Assembly: GCA_003952965.2 (NCBI GenBank)
Contig: CM025855.1
Location: forward strand, 26,331,613 to 26,395,612
Reading direction: 5' to 3'
Length of the DNA stretch: 64,000 nt
From: Morella rubra
Lineage: Eukaryota > Streptophyta > Magnoliopsida > Fagales > Myricaceae
Below the pieces are notes generated by a model. That model had not been told where the DNA came from. It did not search any database and saw only the letters and a program-made list of their open reading frames with translations. How positions within the stretch are numbered: the first letter of the stretch is position 1; each line of letters begins with the position of its first letter. This document shows positions 33,742-44,805 of the stretch, in pieces. The translations under genes were made by a program, and so were the position numbers.

Positions 33742-35096
33742 ATCCAGAAGCCCCTATTGTGATCAAATTGCCAACCCCACCGAAGAAGAAAAGCTGAGGA
33801 CACTGGCCAAGTCAAATACAGAGTGGTGGCAATGTTTGGAGCAAAAAGTGTATATATCATGTTTCACGATCCGACTTTATCAGTCTGCCATCCATCACTT
33901 GGAAGCAATCGTTCACACGTGGTCTGGGTTCTACTCTGATAAGAAAACAACCGCTAATGCTTTCACGTTTTGTTCCTTTTCCCCTCACCTTTTAGCAGTG
34001 CTCTTCAAAGCTTTGCCCATAAGTTGGGCTTATTTCATTTCTTTTTTTTTTTCATTTCATTCCCATTACCGCTGTGCACACTGTACAGATTGCACTTATG
34101 TTAAAAAATACCTTATCTTAAGCTGTTGTCGGCATTTTTATGGGTGATGCAATGGTCCATTGTTTAGCGGGATGAAGTCGGGACTCGGGGGGAGGGACAT
34201 ACAAAAAAAAATATTTGAAACCCATAAACAGTACACAAACATGGGCCGTGGACCTACAATCAAATAAGCCCATGACAAGAGAAACTGAACTTTGTTACTC
34301 CGGTCTGCTATTTCCTCAAGGGGCCTATATCTACTAGGCGGCGTCTGTATTCTCGGCCCGTTCCTCGTGCCAGCTTTCTCAAAGCTCGACTCTGACCGTA
34401 CATGGGTCCACTTCTTCCCATTTCATGTGAGAGAAAATAAAAGAAGAAAAACGCAGGCCGTACCTTAAGTGACAGCGGGAGTCCTTGAGTGACAGCTAGA
34501 GCCCTTGAGGGTTAGGTGCACATTCAGGACTAGTTAATTCATAATTGCCGAAGCTTCTGCACACCTTGAATTAAACGTAGACATCATCCTGGTTAGAGCC
34601 CTTAGAGGACTGGACGGGGGGACAAATGCTGCAGAATCATTTGTTGGGGCTGACATAAGTACCGTGTTATGATTGCCAACGTCAATGTTGGGGTTGAATA
34701 TGCCAGCGTCTTGGTCAGAGAACAGTTTAACCTAGAGGGATATTCCGGGGAAACGGAGCACCAGCCCTGCAGCTAAAACCTGGATGCGCCACCCCCAATT
34801 GCTCCCTACTCTCTTTATTTTTATTTTTTTTTTTTCAGTATTTTCTTCGTTTTTGTTGACCCGATACCGTATCGAGATGAAGCCAAAATCAAGTGGGGCC
34901 CTACGATAACGAGTTTTATCCACAAGATAAGGCATGACATATGGCAATCAACATTAATATTCTCCATTGGAAGAGCAATATTTTTCAAAACAACATGGAC
35001 TAGATCTGCATATGGTGCTGGACAATAATAAGTCAAGCCCAGCCAACCCATTTTGAATAGAACAGTCAAGGGAAGAAACCCATTACCAGAACCTAC
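33742..35096. other. Spacer and chitinase-2 upstream region
   Basis: 33742-34440 matches 13600-14250 of unit 1. 34440-35096 is close to 44200-44796 upstream of chitinase 3. These are direct copies of the chitinase promoter block and hold no gene that I can support. Confidence 0.75.
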
Positions 35097-35105
35097 TATA
35101 TATAA
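35097..35105 (+). promoter_or_regulatory. TATA box of the hevein-like ORF (chitinase copy 2)
   Basis: TATATATAA, 57 bp upstream of the start codon at 35162. It is in the same position as in chitinase 3, with an uninterrupted proximal promoter. Confidence 0.65.
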
Positions 35106-35161
35106 CCCCCCAGTCTCTTCACAAAACCAGATCGGGCCCACATACACTATCGTAGATAAAA

Positions 35162-35350
35162 ATGAAACTCTATTCTTTGGTTGTCTTCTTGGCTCTCTTG
35201 CTAGGAGCCTCAGTAGAACAATGTGGAAAACACGCCGGTGGTGCTGTGTGTCCAAATGGGCTATGTTGTAGCGAATTTGGGTGGTGTGGCAGCACAAATG
35301 ACTACTGTGGGACTAACTGCCAGAGCCAATGTGGCGGTACTGCCCACTAA
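35162..35350 (+). CDS. Truncated chitinase copy 2: secreted hevein-only ORF
   Basis: 62 codons. A signal peptide [18 protein letters not shown] (cleavage probably before EQCG) is followed by a complete hevein domain with all eight cysteines ([19 protein letters not shown], then [10 protein letters not shown] and NCQSQC). The chitin-binding residues Ser, Trp/Phe and Tyr of the [12 protein letters not shown] segment are present. The frame ends three codons after the domain, at TAA, because the chitinase is broken here and joined to a sulfotransferase fragment. The result has the architecture of hevein-like antimicrobial peptides, which bind chitin without hydrolysing it. The promoter block and TATA box are kept. 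There is no evidence of expression, so it may equally be an inert chitinase stump. Confidence 0.55.
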   Translation: MKLYSLVVFLALLLGASVEQCGKHAGGAVCPNGLCCSEFGWCGSTNDYCGTNCQSQCGGTAH

Positions 35351-35757
35351 GGATTCTATGAGCAAACTTGTGTTCCTATGGACACTTTTGTGTCATATAG
35401 GCACTTCTTGAATAAAGGAAGAGTCAATATTCCAGGGATGGACGACTGCACAATCGAATGAGCTTTGGATAAGTACTTTTCTAGGGGAATAAAACTCCAT
35501 TTGGACCCTATTGGGAGTATGTTGTGAGCTATATATTAGAAATAAAGTTTATAAATGCCTGAAACAATATTTTTCTTGAAGTTTGAGGAACTGAAAGAGC
35601 AACCCACAACCTATTTGAAGAGACTGGCTGAGCTCTTGGGATGACCTTTATCATCAGAGTAACTTTGAAAATTTGAGTAACTTAAATGTGAATAAAAGTA
35701 GAAGGAGAAAGTTACATTTTTGTGTCTCAAGTTAACACTTTTTCGTCGAGGTGAGGT
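35345..35757 (+). pseudogene. Cytosolic sulfotransferase relic 1
   Basis: Begins at the breakpoint with the chitinase stump and aligns to the central and C-terminal part of relic 2. It has a worn NPKDTFVS-type segment, then FEELKEQPTTYLKRLAELLG, NLSNLNVNKS and a degraded FFRRGE motif. The N-terminal PAPS-binding loop is missing, internal deletions occur (the segment after AELLG is cut short), and several stops are present. It is not functional. Confidence 0.8.
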
Positions 35758-37105
35758 CTTCCTCTAATAAATATTATGTAATTACCACAATCAAAAGTCT
35801 TCCCCGTTGAAAGTTTTATGTTACCATCAGAAAGTCCTTGTAAAACTTGTCAATTAATCTCAAATTTCTAGACACCAGCACTTGTATTATGCGAAGAAAC
35901 TTTGAAAGGGAAAACGAGATTATATACTAATAGCATTCTATAAAGCTCTTAATAATAAGTGGAACCCGTGCCCTTGTGGAAGTGCTCGTGTGATGTAAAA
36001 TTATAGTATCTTGTTTTTTTTTCTTCTTCTTCTAATTCTCACCTTGTGCTTGTCCGTCTTCTAGCCAATATATTGACACAATTACAACTTACAAGTAGAT
36101 AAGATTATTTCCATATGGTGCTTGTAAGTTGTTAATGCTTTTCCCCTTTCTTTTTCTAGTGTCTATGTCTTTCTTGAATCATGATTCTTTACAATTTTTT
36201 GTCCAAATTACATGATGCAATTCAAAGAAAGATAGACACAACAGGTGGACTCTACACTATTTAATGATGCCCGTACAATGGATCCTCATCCGTCACTCCC
36301 CTAATACGACTCCCTTGAATTTTTGTTTTTATTTATTTATTTCAACTTTACGTTTAAATTTTTCTTTATATAATAGTTGGCGTTTAAAGTTTTCGTTAAA
36401 TTTTACGTTTGAAGTTTTCTTTATATAGTAGTTAGCTCATGTCTTTTGTCTGTACGTTTGAATTGTGAGTAGGCAATGAATTGACCTTACTTGGACAGCA
36501 AGAGTCTGTATGTGTGGATGGATAGACAGCTAAACTTCGGCCACCCGAGAGCGAATTACATATATCGATCAGGCATGCATGAGGGTGTGATTACGTGAAG
36601 ATAAGGTGATTTTTGGGAGCCAAAATAATATCTTGTTCAAAATAGAAGTTCACGATTCTTGCACGTCATTATCCACGTTACAATCGAGATTGAATAATCG
36701 GTGGATTAATATTCGGTGAATAAGTATGAGTTCACATCCTACAACCACATGCGTGCGAATCTTTATTTGTTCGATACTCGAGTTGTGAAACCGGTTCGAG
36801 TGTCTAATTAGTTTGTCGTTTTACTCTCTGTAGCTTGTTCAGTACATCTCCCAATTAATTTAGAAGAACACGAGGTGGAGATTAGATGAAACAAAACGCA
36901 ACCACTTACAACTAACAGAGATGTCCTGTTCTAAAGCAAAATCAAACCACCATTTTTTTTTCTAAGCAATCAAACCACCACCTATAAACAATATATACAT
37001 AGTTTCTTCTCGCTCCTCCGTACATGCATGTGGGTAATCTTGTGGAAGTATTTCCCCTCTGATCTAGAAGCTTTCTACCATTCCTATTGTCCTTCTAGTT
37101 CTCAT
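35758..37105. other. Sulfotransferase intergenic spacer
   Basis: 35758-36010 matches 41437-41690 in direct orientation. The rest is AT-rich with no recognised gene. Just before relic 2 is a weak TATA-like ACAATATATACATAG near 36985. Confidence 0.6.
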
Positions 37106-38083
37106 ATGTCTTTAAGTACTCTTCAACCACCTAGCTACTCTTGTTCTCGAGCACTTGCAAGAAGATGACCTGACCGAAGAATGCAAGGATCTCATGCGCT
37201 CCCTGCCAAGTTCAGAGGAAGGTTTGCTCTATTAGTACCAAGGATCTTGGATTTCAAGATTTTTCATGAAAGGACATGTATCATTCCACAAACACTTCCA
37301 AGCTCATGACATCGATATTCTGTCAGTGACATCTCCCAAAGTTGGGTCTACTTAGTTGAAGGCAATCTTATTCTCCTTACTGAATTGAGTACGCTATTCG
37401 TCAAATGCTCGATAGCACTCTTTGCTGACAAACAATCCTCACGATATTCTGCCCTTTTTGGAGATACAACTTTACAATAAAAAACAGGTTCCAGACCTCA
37501 CCCCTTTACCTCTCCAAGGTTGTTTTCAAGTCATTTAACGTACCCACTTCTACTAATATCTGTGAAGGATTCAATGTGCAAGATTGTATATCTATGTAGG
37601 AATCCTAAGGACACTTTTGTGTCAATGTGGCACTTCCGAAATAATACAAGGGTCAATCTAGGGATGAAGGCTTTTGATAAATTTTCCAAGGTAATAAGTC
37701 CATATGGACCCTATTGGGATCACGTTGTGAGCTATTGGAAAGAAAGCTTAGAAAAATCCGAAAAGATATTTTTTTTGAAGTATGAGGAAATGAAAGAGCA
37801 ACCCACAATCTATTTGAAGAAACTAGCTAAGTTCTTGGAGTGTCATTTTTCTCCAAAAGAAGAGGTAACATGTGTAATAAATGATATTTTAAGATTATGT
37901 AGTTTTCAAAATCTGACCAACTTAGAGGTGAATAAAAGTGGGAAGATACTGATGTCCAACAAAGTTGCATTTTTTCGCTGAGGTGAAGTCAAAGATTGGA
38001 TGAATGATTTGACTGCTCAAATGAGTGAGACATTAGACCGTGTTACTGAAGAGAAGTTTCATAGTATTGGGTTGAAATTTTAG
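37106..38083 (+). pseudogene. Cytosolic sulfotransferase (SOT) pseudogene 2
   Basis: Single-exon layout as in plant SOTs, which move sulfate from PAPS to hydroxyl groups of flavonoids, steroids, brassinosteroids or desulfo-glucosinolates. Seen in order: LQEDDLTEECKDLMRSLP, a PAPS loop degraded to PKVGST-stop-LKA, CRNPKDTFVSMWHF (3'-phosphate binding), YGPYWDHVVSYWKESLE, FFLKYEEMKEQP, NLEVNKSGK, FFR-stop-GEVKDWMN, and the terminal EEKFHSIGLKF. Premature stops sit after the start (LLY-stop-YQGSW), in the PAPS loop and elsewhere, with an early frameshift. It is dead, although about 140 codons (37570-37980) remain open. The substrate class cannot be assigned. Confidence 0.9.
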
Positions 38084-38771
38084 GTACTCTTTTAAGTTGT
38101 ATTTGCTTGTAATTATCTGTTGAACAACTTAGGTGTTGTTGATGTGTTGCTGTGGAATATCTTTTACTGTCTTTTCTTTTTATTGGTGTGTACGTAGAAT
38201 GTTTGATAATATATATGTTTGCAAGTAGTAGTGTATGTGATCGTCATAATTAGTTTCTCAAAAGTTCCCGACCCAGTGGAAGATGAGTAGGTAATAATAA
38301 TGGTTCCGTTGATGATTAAGCAAGCACAGGTGGATCCCCCGTTTTGCATCCAGCTATTTGCTTCACTACACTTTTTTCCTTCTTAGCCACTACAGACACG
38401 CAGTGGAAGAATAAGCCATTAGCCATGCATCAAGGCCAAACATCTTCATCCAATCGTACTCTTTTGGAAGAGTACTCCAGGCCTGAAATATCCTCATGCT
38501 CACAGGGGAAGGTGGCGCGCAACTTAGTGAATAAGCTTGCTCTGCCCCGAACGACAGTGACAACATCCATGAACACCTGGACCAATCTCCTTGATTTCCT
38601 CTTACATTCTCTCCTTCCTCTCCTTCCAAATGAAGCACGCAATGACAATTTTGCCACCCTGGGTGACTCAAATTCGATAAAAAGCTCAACGTAGCTAGCT
38701 GTAGCTATGTCTACTGGTGTCTTAAGAGGAAAATAACCCCACACAGTTACACAGGGTCTTAGCCAAAAAGT
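38084..38771. other. SOT 3' flank and unassigned segment
   Basis: 38084-38330 matches the 3' flank of relic 4 (42806-43160). 38340-38760 is less AT-rich and holds overlapping ORFs on both strands (116 codons plus, about 110 minus) with no recognisable family. It is absent from the other SOT copies and could be a captured exon fragment. I make no function call. Confidence 0.35.
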
Positions 38772-39065
38772 TTGAGGAACTGAAAGAGCAACCCACAACT
38801 TATTTGAAGAGACTGTCTGAGCTCTTGGGATGTCTTTTTTCACCAGAAGAAGAGGTAAAAGGTCTAGTAGATGATATTTTGTGATTTTGAAAATTTCAGC
38901 AACTTGGAGGTGAATAAAAGTGGAAGGATTCAATTACTTGAGAAATGTACACTTTTTCGCCGAGGTGAGATCAGTGACTGGATGAATTGCTTGACATCTC
39001 AAATCAGCAAGACAGTAGAATGTATTATTAAAGAGAAGTTCCATAATGTTGGATTGAAATTTTAG
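38772..39065 (+). pseudogene. Cytosolic sulfotransferase relic 3 (C-terminal fragment)
   Basis: Starts abruptly at FEELKEQPTTYLKRLSELLG, is close to relic 1, and runs to LFRRGEISDWMN and EEKFHNVGLKF with a normal stop at 39063-39065. A short deletion after VDDIL shifts the frame. No N-terminal two-thirds. Confidence 0.85.
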
Positions 39066-39260
39066 TTCTTCAAGTTGCATATGTTTTGAACTTAATTAGC
39101 TGTCGTCAATAGCATTGTTCCACATTTGGTTGGCGGACTATTATTGTCGTTGTATATTATTGTCAAAAAAGTATGTTGACATCTGAAAGTGCTTATGTAA
39201 AATTGACATCATTTCCATGGTCAAATAGTCCTTTTATAAATGTATTTTTTCAGTTTAGAT

Positions 39261-40821
39261 TGTATGTGGCAACTTGATTAATCTAGGAGGATGTGGAGCT
39301 CAATAGAAGATGATGGAAGCAGCTGGAAGGTTGCTGATCACGTGTGAAAGGTTTGGGAGCTGTTGCTGATCTGGTGGGACGGTTTTCAGGCAGTTGGGTT
39401 AGCCTGGCGAAACTTCTACAAACTTCGCAAAAAACCTCCAGAAATACGCCCAAAACAAACACTGACCTGTTTTACCAATATACCCTCACTAAAACAGATT
39501 AGAATCCCTTCTCAAAGACTTGACGTCATTGACTCACACCTAGAACATTGCGCTCCAAAAATTCCCTCTCAAAAGAAATATCCCCATTCTCTCTACCTGC
39601 TGAAAAAATTGATATGTTCATATCTTACAATGAGAATTCAATTACTTCCCTCTGGTGGAAGGTTCGAGTATGGAAGACTGCTGATCGTTGAGCTATTCGT
39701 TCTTACTCGGTTGTTGTTAAGATTGTGACATCAAGAAGAAGGATCTTGAGAAGTTGCTCAAGATTGATCGCTGCTAAGCTTTTTCTGAGGAAGAAGAAGG
39801 GTCGACGAGTTCGTCGACATCCATTATAGTTGACTAGAGTTATTGGTCGAAGAATCGTGTGTCGGGCACCGTCCTAAGAGAGATTTCTTGGGAGGCTTTA
39901 CGGAAGGATTGGGGATCTGGAAAATGAAAGGAGTTTCATGTTGATCACCATATTGTAAAGTTTGTAAGCATATAATGGATCGATTGGTGTGGCCTTCGCA
40001 CACCCAGAGTGTTTTTATCTCTTGGAGGAAATCATCCTCAAGAGATTTTCACTTCGTCAACAAAATTCTGGTGTCATCTCCATTTTATGTTTTCTCTTGA
40101 TCTTGATTTAACTAACCAATATCTTGATTACCATTTTGCAGATCTAAAGTGTTGAAGACATGATCTCTTGTAAGCATATTAGTTGTTGGTGTTTGATCTT
40201 GTTATTAGATCTGATTTACTTGATCTTGGTTGTGTTGTTGGCTTTGTGTATTACTGAAATTTTGGACGTTGTGTTACTAATTGAATTACTTAAGTCTTGA
40301 TTTTTTAAGTCGCTGAAAATCATCTTGTTTTGGTTTTTGAGTTGTTGTAATCGTCACAGAGTTTTGAGGTTAACAAGTTGAAAAAATCTGCAGGTTTCTT
40401 GCTTATTTAGTTGCTGTAAATCACTTTGTTTCTTGATTTGTTTGGTTGTTGTAAATTATACTTAGTTTGATTGTATAGCTGCAGAACATATCTCTTTGTC
40501 TCTAGTTTATAGTTGCCAAAAGATTGTGATAATCTTTATTTCTCAATGCTGGAATTTCTGCTATGTTTTGGTGGTACTGCTGCTGTAAAATTAGTATGGT
40601 TGTGAGTGTGTACTTGATGTACAAGATTTATTACTTTGAATTTACAGTTGCTGTAAAATCTATTAAGTGTGAGCATTTTGCAGTTTTGGAGTTGGTGATT
40701 GACTGAATATTAATTGATGCTGTTTTTCTGTGATTAATAGAAAGAGTAGATTAAATTCTTTAAATACCTATTCACCCCTCCCTCCCTAGGTATATTTTAG
40801 AATCTAAACTTAGTTTCAACA
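39261..40821 (+). mobile_element. Solo LTR (Copia-like)
   Basis: A 1.56-kb segment starting TGTATGTGGCAAC and ending CTTAGTTTCAACA. The end resembles the U5 of the SIRE-type LTRs here (TTCACCCCTCC...CTAGG, read from the opposite strand at 4880). The flanks TAGAT (39256-39260) and TCGAT (40822-40826) may be a 5-bp target duplication with one change. No internal region or second LTR was seen. A solo LTR by recombination between LTRs is the simplest reading. The 5' boundary is less certain than the 3' one. Confidence 0.6.
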
Positions 40822-40859
40822 TCGATGCCTAAGATGTTTGTTACAGTCTTAAATCTATA

Positions 40860-41705
40860 TATATATATATAGTGTGGCCTATAGGGACACTTAAAAAGAA
40901 GACAATAATTATACATCACACGAGTTACACAAGGGTATGGGTTCCACTTGTTATTAATTGGCGCTTTCTAGAACACTAGCTATTTGTAACGACCCAAATA
41001 CGTATCAAGATGGTATAGAATATATGGCAAATATACGTATCAAGATGGCAAACATAGGTGGCCAGAAACAAGCTAGATTCTAGCCATTGAAGTTCTGAGC
41101 TAAAGTTATGCCTACACGATGCCTAACAATTTTTGACACCTAAACCCATTTTTTTGAAAGAAAAAAAAATTATATTAATATATGTTAGCTTAAGAAAAGA
41201 GGAATATGCTTGATAGTTATTTTTTAAAGTAGGGATTAACTGCGATTAAGAAATACAAATATGAGTTCCCCTACTCTCTCCTCTTATTTTGTAGTGGAGA
41301 GAAAAGGGTAGGTGGAGTTTGCGCTATATGGAAGCCTTATAAGAAGAGGAAGTTAAAAATGGAGAAGCTCAACCGAATTTTTCTTGCCAACACTTTCTAC
41401 ATTATTTTTCCTCCACCATTCATTTTCCCCCCCATTTAAAGGTCTTCCTCTAATAAATTTTATGCAATTACCACAATCAGAAATCTTACTCGTTGAAAGT
41501 CTGTTACCATCAGAAACTCCTTGTAAAACTTGTCAAATCTCAAATTTCTGAACAGCACTTTGAAAGGGAAAGCGGGATTATATAATAAGTGTTCTAGAAA
41601 GCGCTTAATAACAAGCGGAACCTGTACCCGTGTAACATGGGGTGATTTAAAATTATTGTCTTCTTTCTCAAGTGTCCCTGTAGGCTATACTATATATATA
41701 GTTTA
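40860..41705. repeat. Inverted repeat upstream of SOT relic 4
   Basis: The left arm (about 40860-40985), starting TATATAGTGTGGCCTATAGG, is the imperfect complement of the right arm (about 41578-41705), ending CTGTAGGCTATACTATATAT. A third, direct copy of this sequence is at 35890-36010. It is either a TIR element whose right arm abuts the SOT promoter or an inverted duplication of a promoter segment. The roughly 590-bp centre has no gene. Confidence 0.5.
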
Positions 41706-41812
41706 TTCTCCCTCTCTGGGAGCTAGGTGCATGTGCGTAATCTTGCTGAAGTATTTCCCCTCTGATCTAGAAGCTTTCTACCACTTCTACTATCCTTCCA
41801 GTCCCCACTAAT

Positions 41813-42805
41813 ATGTCTTTAGGTACTCTTCAACTACTTCCTCTTGTTCTCGGACACTTGCAAGAAGATGACCTGACCAAAGAATGCAAGGATCTCATGC
41901 GCTCCCTGCCGAGTGCAGACCAAGGTTTGCTCTATTAGTACCAAGGATCTTGGATCCCAAGCTTTTCCATGCAAGGACTTTTATCATTCCACAAACACTT
42001 CCAAGCTCATGACACCGATATTCTGTTAGTGACATGTCCTAAAGTTAGTACTACTTGGTTGAAGTCAATCTTATTCTCCTTACTAAACTGAGTGCGCTAT
42101 GATCCAAATGCTCAACAACACCCTTTGCTGACAACACATCCTCATGAGCTTGTGCCCATCTTGGAGATGGATCTTTATAATACAAAATAGGTACCTGACC
42201 TCACCCCCTTTATCTCTCCAAGGCTCCTTTCAACTCATTTACCTTATTCATTGCAAACAAGATCTATGAAGGATCCAATGTGCAAGATTGTGTATTTGTG
42301 TAGGAATCCTAAGGACACATTTTGTGTCAATGTGGCACTTCCGAAATAGTATAAAGGTTAATCTAGGGATGAAAACCTTGACAATCAAATAGGCTTTCGA
42401 TAATTTTTCTGAGGGAATCAGTCCATTTCGACCCTATTGTGATCACATTATAGGCTATTGGAAAGAAAGGTTAGAAAGACCTGAAAAGATATTTTTTTTG
42501 AAGTATGAGGAATGAAAGAGCAACCCATAATTTATTTGAAGAAACTAGCTAAGTTCTTAGAGTGTCCTTTTTCTCTGAAAGAAGAGATAAAATGTGTAAT
42601 AAATGATATTTTAAAATTGTGTAGTTTTGAAAATCTGAGCAACTTGGAAGTGAATAAAAATGGGAAGCTACTGGTGGCCAACAGAGCTACATTTTTTCGC
42701 CGAGGTGAAGCCAGAGACTCGATGAATCACTTGACTACTCAAATGAGTGAGACATTAGACCGTATTACTGAAGAGAAGTTTCTTAGTGTTGGGTTGAAAT
42801 TTTAG
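41813..42805 (+). pseudogene. Cytosolic sulfotransferase (SOT) pseudogene 4
   Basis: Start MSLGTLQLLPLVLGHLQEDD (41813). Then LLY-stop-YQGSW, FHKHFQAHDTDILLVTCPKV with STTWLKS as PAPS loop, LLN-stop-VRY, CKIVYLCRNPKDTF, FFLKYEE (frameshift), KLAKFLECPFSLKEE, NLEVNKNGK, FFRRGEARDSMN, and EEKFLSVGLKF with stop. Several stops and at least two frameshifts. The stops LLY-stop and LLN-stop are shared with relic 2, so a pseudogene was duplicated. The RRGEARDSMN motif has lost the usual GDWK-type core. Confidence 0.9.
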
Positions 42806-44796
42806 GTCAATGTGTTGAACAACTTGGGTGTTGTTAACATTGTTGTTGACATAGATTTAGTTGGTGGAATAATCTTTTACTGTCTTTTCATATTAATATT
42901 GTCAACAAGTATGTTGACATATCTGGTGTGTAAATTGTTTCTTACCTTACATCTTCAATCTATATATCAAAATGTGATGTAAAAGATAATAATGCTAGAA
43001 TTGTATTGTGTGTTGAATATGTATTTCTTGCACTAGTACTATGTTTTCAAGTAGTGTACCTGATATACCGTCGCTAAGTTTCTCAAAAGTTCACGACCCA
43101 GTGGATCTGATGAGTACGTAATAATAATTAGTGTCATTAATTTGGACTCCGTCTTCCATTAATTAAGTTCATTCAGCAAAAGCAGATTGGAAGACTCATA
43201 GATATATAGGATCTTTGCAATTCTTCAGTACTCGTGAACAGTATTACTGCATATATGTAATACAACAATAACCAAACAATGCCCTTAAACATCCATATAT
43301 AAGAAAGAAAATGCAAGTGACTTTCTTTTTTTGGGTTGGGTGCAAAGAGAGGGAGGAGGAGGTTTGCATTATATGGAATCCTAATTACAACAAGAGGAAT
43401 TTCAAAACTAGTTGAGTCAAGTAGGAATTTGAAACTAGTTAATTTATCTGACCTGATAAAATTATACAAGAGGCAGGCACATTCTGGCCAATCATGAACC
43501 ATGAAGCGTATGTTTGCAGACATATAAGATTATTTACTTTTGTGTCATAATTATCCATGGAAGATCAGTAAACTTTACTTATCCGATAATATCGTAATTT
43601 CCTCTCTTTAATTAATGTAGCGTTAAGATGACAAAAAGAAAAGTTTAAGTTCCACAAATTTATACACGTGACAGAGACTAATTGGCTAGAGATCAGCTCA
43701 AATTGAAAGCTAACTAAACTTAGTGAAAACAGTATTAAGCAAGCATGTAAGTTTAATTCATTAAAAAAAAAAGCAATGTCTAGCCTAGTCAATAGTTAGC
43801 ATCCTATTTTAAAATTTAAGAGACTATTTTACTGTTGAATGATGATCAGTACGATTTGGGCACTTTTATTGTGGAAGATCCGGAAGTAAAGATTTTGGCT
43901 CAATGATTGGCTTTTTTTTTTTTTTTTGTCGTTGAGCGATTCCATTCAATGAATATAAAAAAATTGTGCCCAAGAGATTACGTTTTTGTTCTTTCAGATT
44001 TGAGGTGATTCTCTAAATCTTGCGACGTTGTTCTTCTTATCGTCTTCTTTTTTTTTTTCAAAGAAAAATTTGTGCCCAAAAGATTACTTTTTTGTTTTTT
44101 TTTTGGAGGACAAATTTGAGGTGATTCTCTAATCTTGCGACGTTGTTCTTCTTGTCGTCTTCTTTTGTTTTTTTTTTAAAATTCATTTAAAGAGTACAGT
44201 ATTCACCCAGGCTGTACCTTAAGTGACAGCAGGAGTCCTTGAGTGACAGCTGGAGTCCTTTAGAGTTAGGTGCACATGCAGGGCTAGTTAATTGCCGAAG
44301 CTTCTGCGCACCTTGAATTAAACAAATGCTGCAGAATCATTTGTAGGGGGTAACATAAGTACCGTGTTATGATTGCCAACGTCTATGTTGGGGTTGAATA
44401 TACCAATGTCTTGGTCAGAGAACAGTTTAACCCAGCTGGATATTCCGGGGAAACGGAGCACCAGCCCTGCTAAAACCTGGATGCGCCACCCCCAATTGCT
44501 CCCTACTCTCTTTATTTTTATTCTTTTTTCAGTATTTTCTTCGTTTTTGTTGACCCCGTACCGTACCGAGATGAAGCCAAAATCAAGTGGGGCCTACGAT
44601 AACGAGTTTTATCCGCAAGATACGGCATGACATATGGTAATTAACATTCTCCATTGGAACAGCAATATTTTTCAAAACAACGTGGACTAGATTTGCATTC
44701 GGTGCTGGATACTAATAAGTCAAGCTCAGCCAACCCATTTTGGCATTTTGAATAGAACGGTCAAGTCAAGGGAAGAAACCCATTACCTGAACCTAC
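42806..44796. other. SOT 3' flank, spacer, and chitinase-3 upstream region
   Basis: 42806-43160 matches the flank of relic 2. 43170-43960 shows nothing recognisable. 44200-44796 is the chitinase promoter block shared with 34440-35096, including GTGACAGC repeats near 44225-44260. Confidence 0.65.
43968..44173. repeat. Tandem duplication of about 115 bp
   Basis: Two copies (about 43968-44057 and 44082-44173), each running from TGTGCCCAAGAGATTAC or TGTGCCCAAAAGATTAC through TTGAGGTGATTCTCTAA to GACGTTGTTCTTCTT and GTCGTCTTC. Confidence 0.85.
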
Positions 44797-44805
44797 TATA
44801 TATAA
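44797..44805 (+). promoter_or_regulatory. TATA box of chitinase 3
   Basis: TATATATAA, 55 bp before the start codon at 44860, in an uninterrupted promoter block. Confidence 0.65.

Noticed and set aside
38430-38933. 167-codon minus-strand ORF
   Set aside because: Its first part overlaps SOT relic 3 on the opposite strand, and the rest has no recognisable domain. Kept only as an unassigned segment.
43173-43792. Two minus-strand ORFs of 75-116 codons in the spacer before chitinase 3
   Set aside because: AT-rich, hydrophobic, no domain or neighbour context; not supportable as genes.
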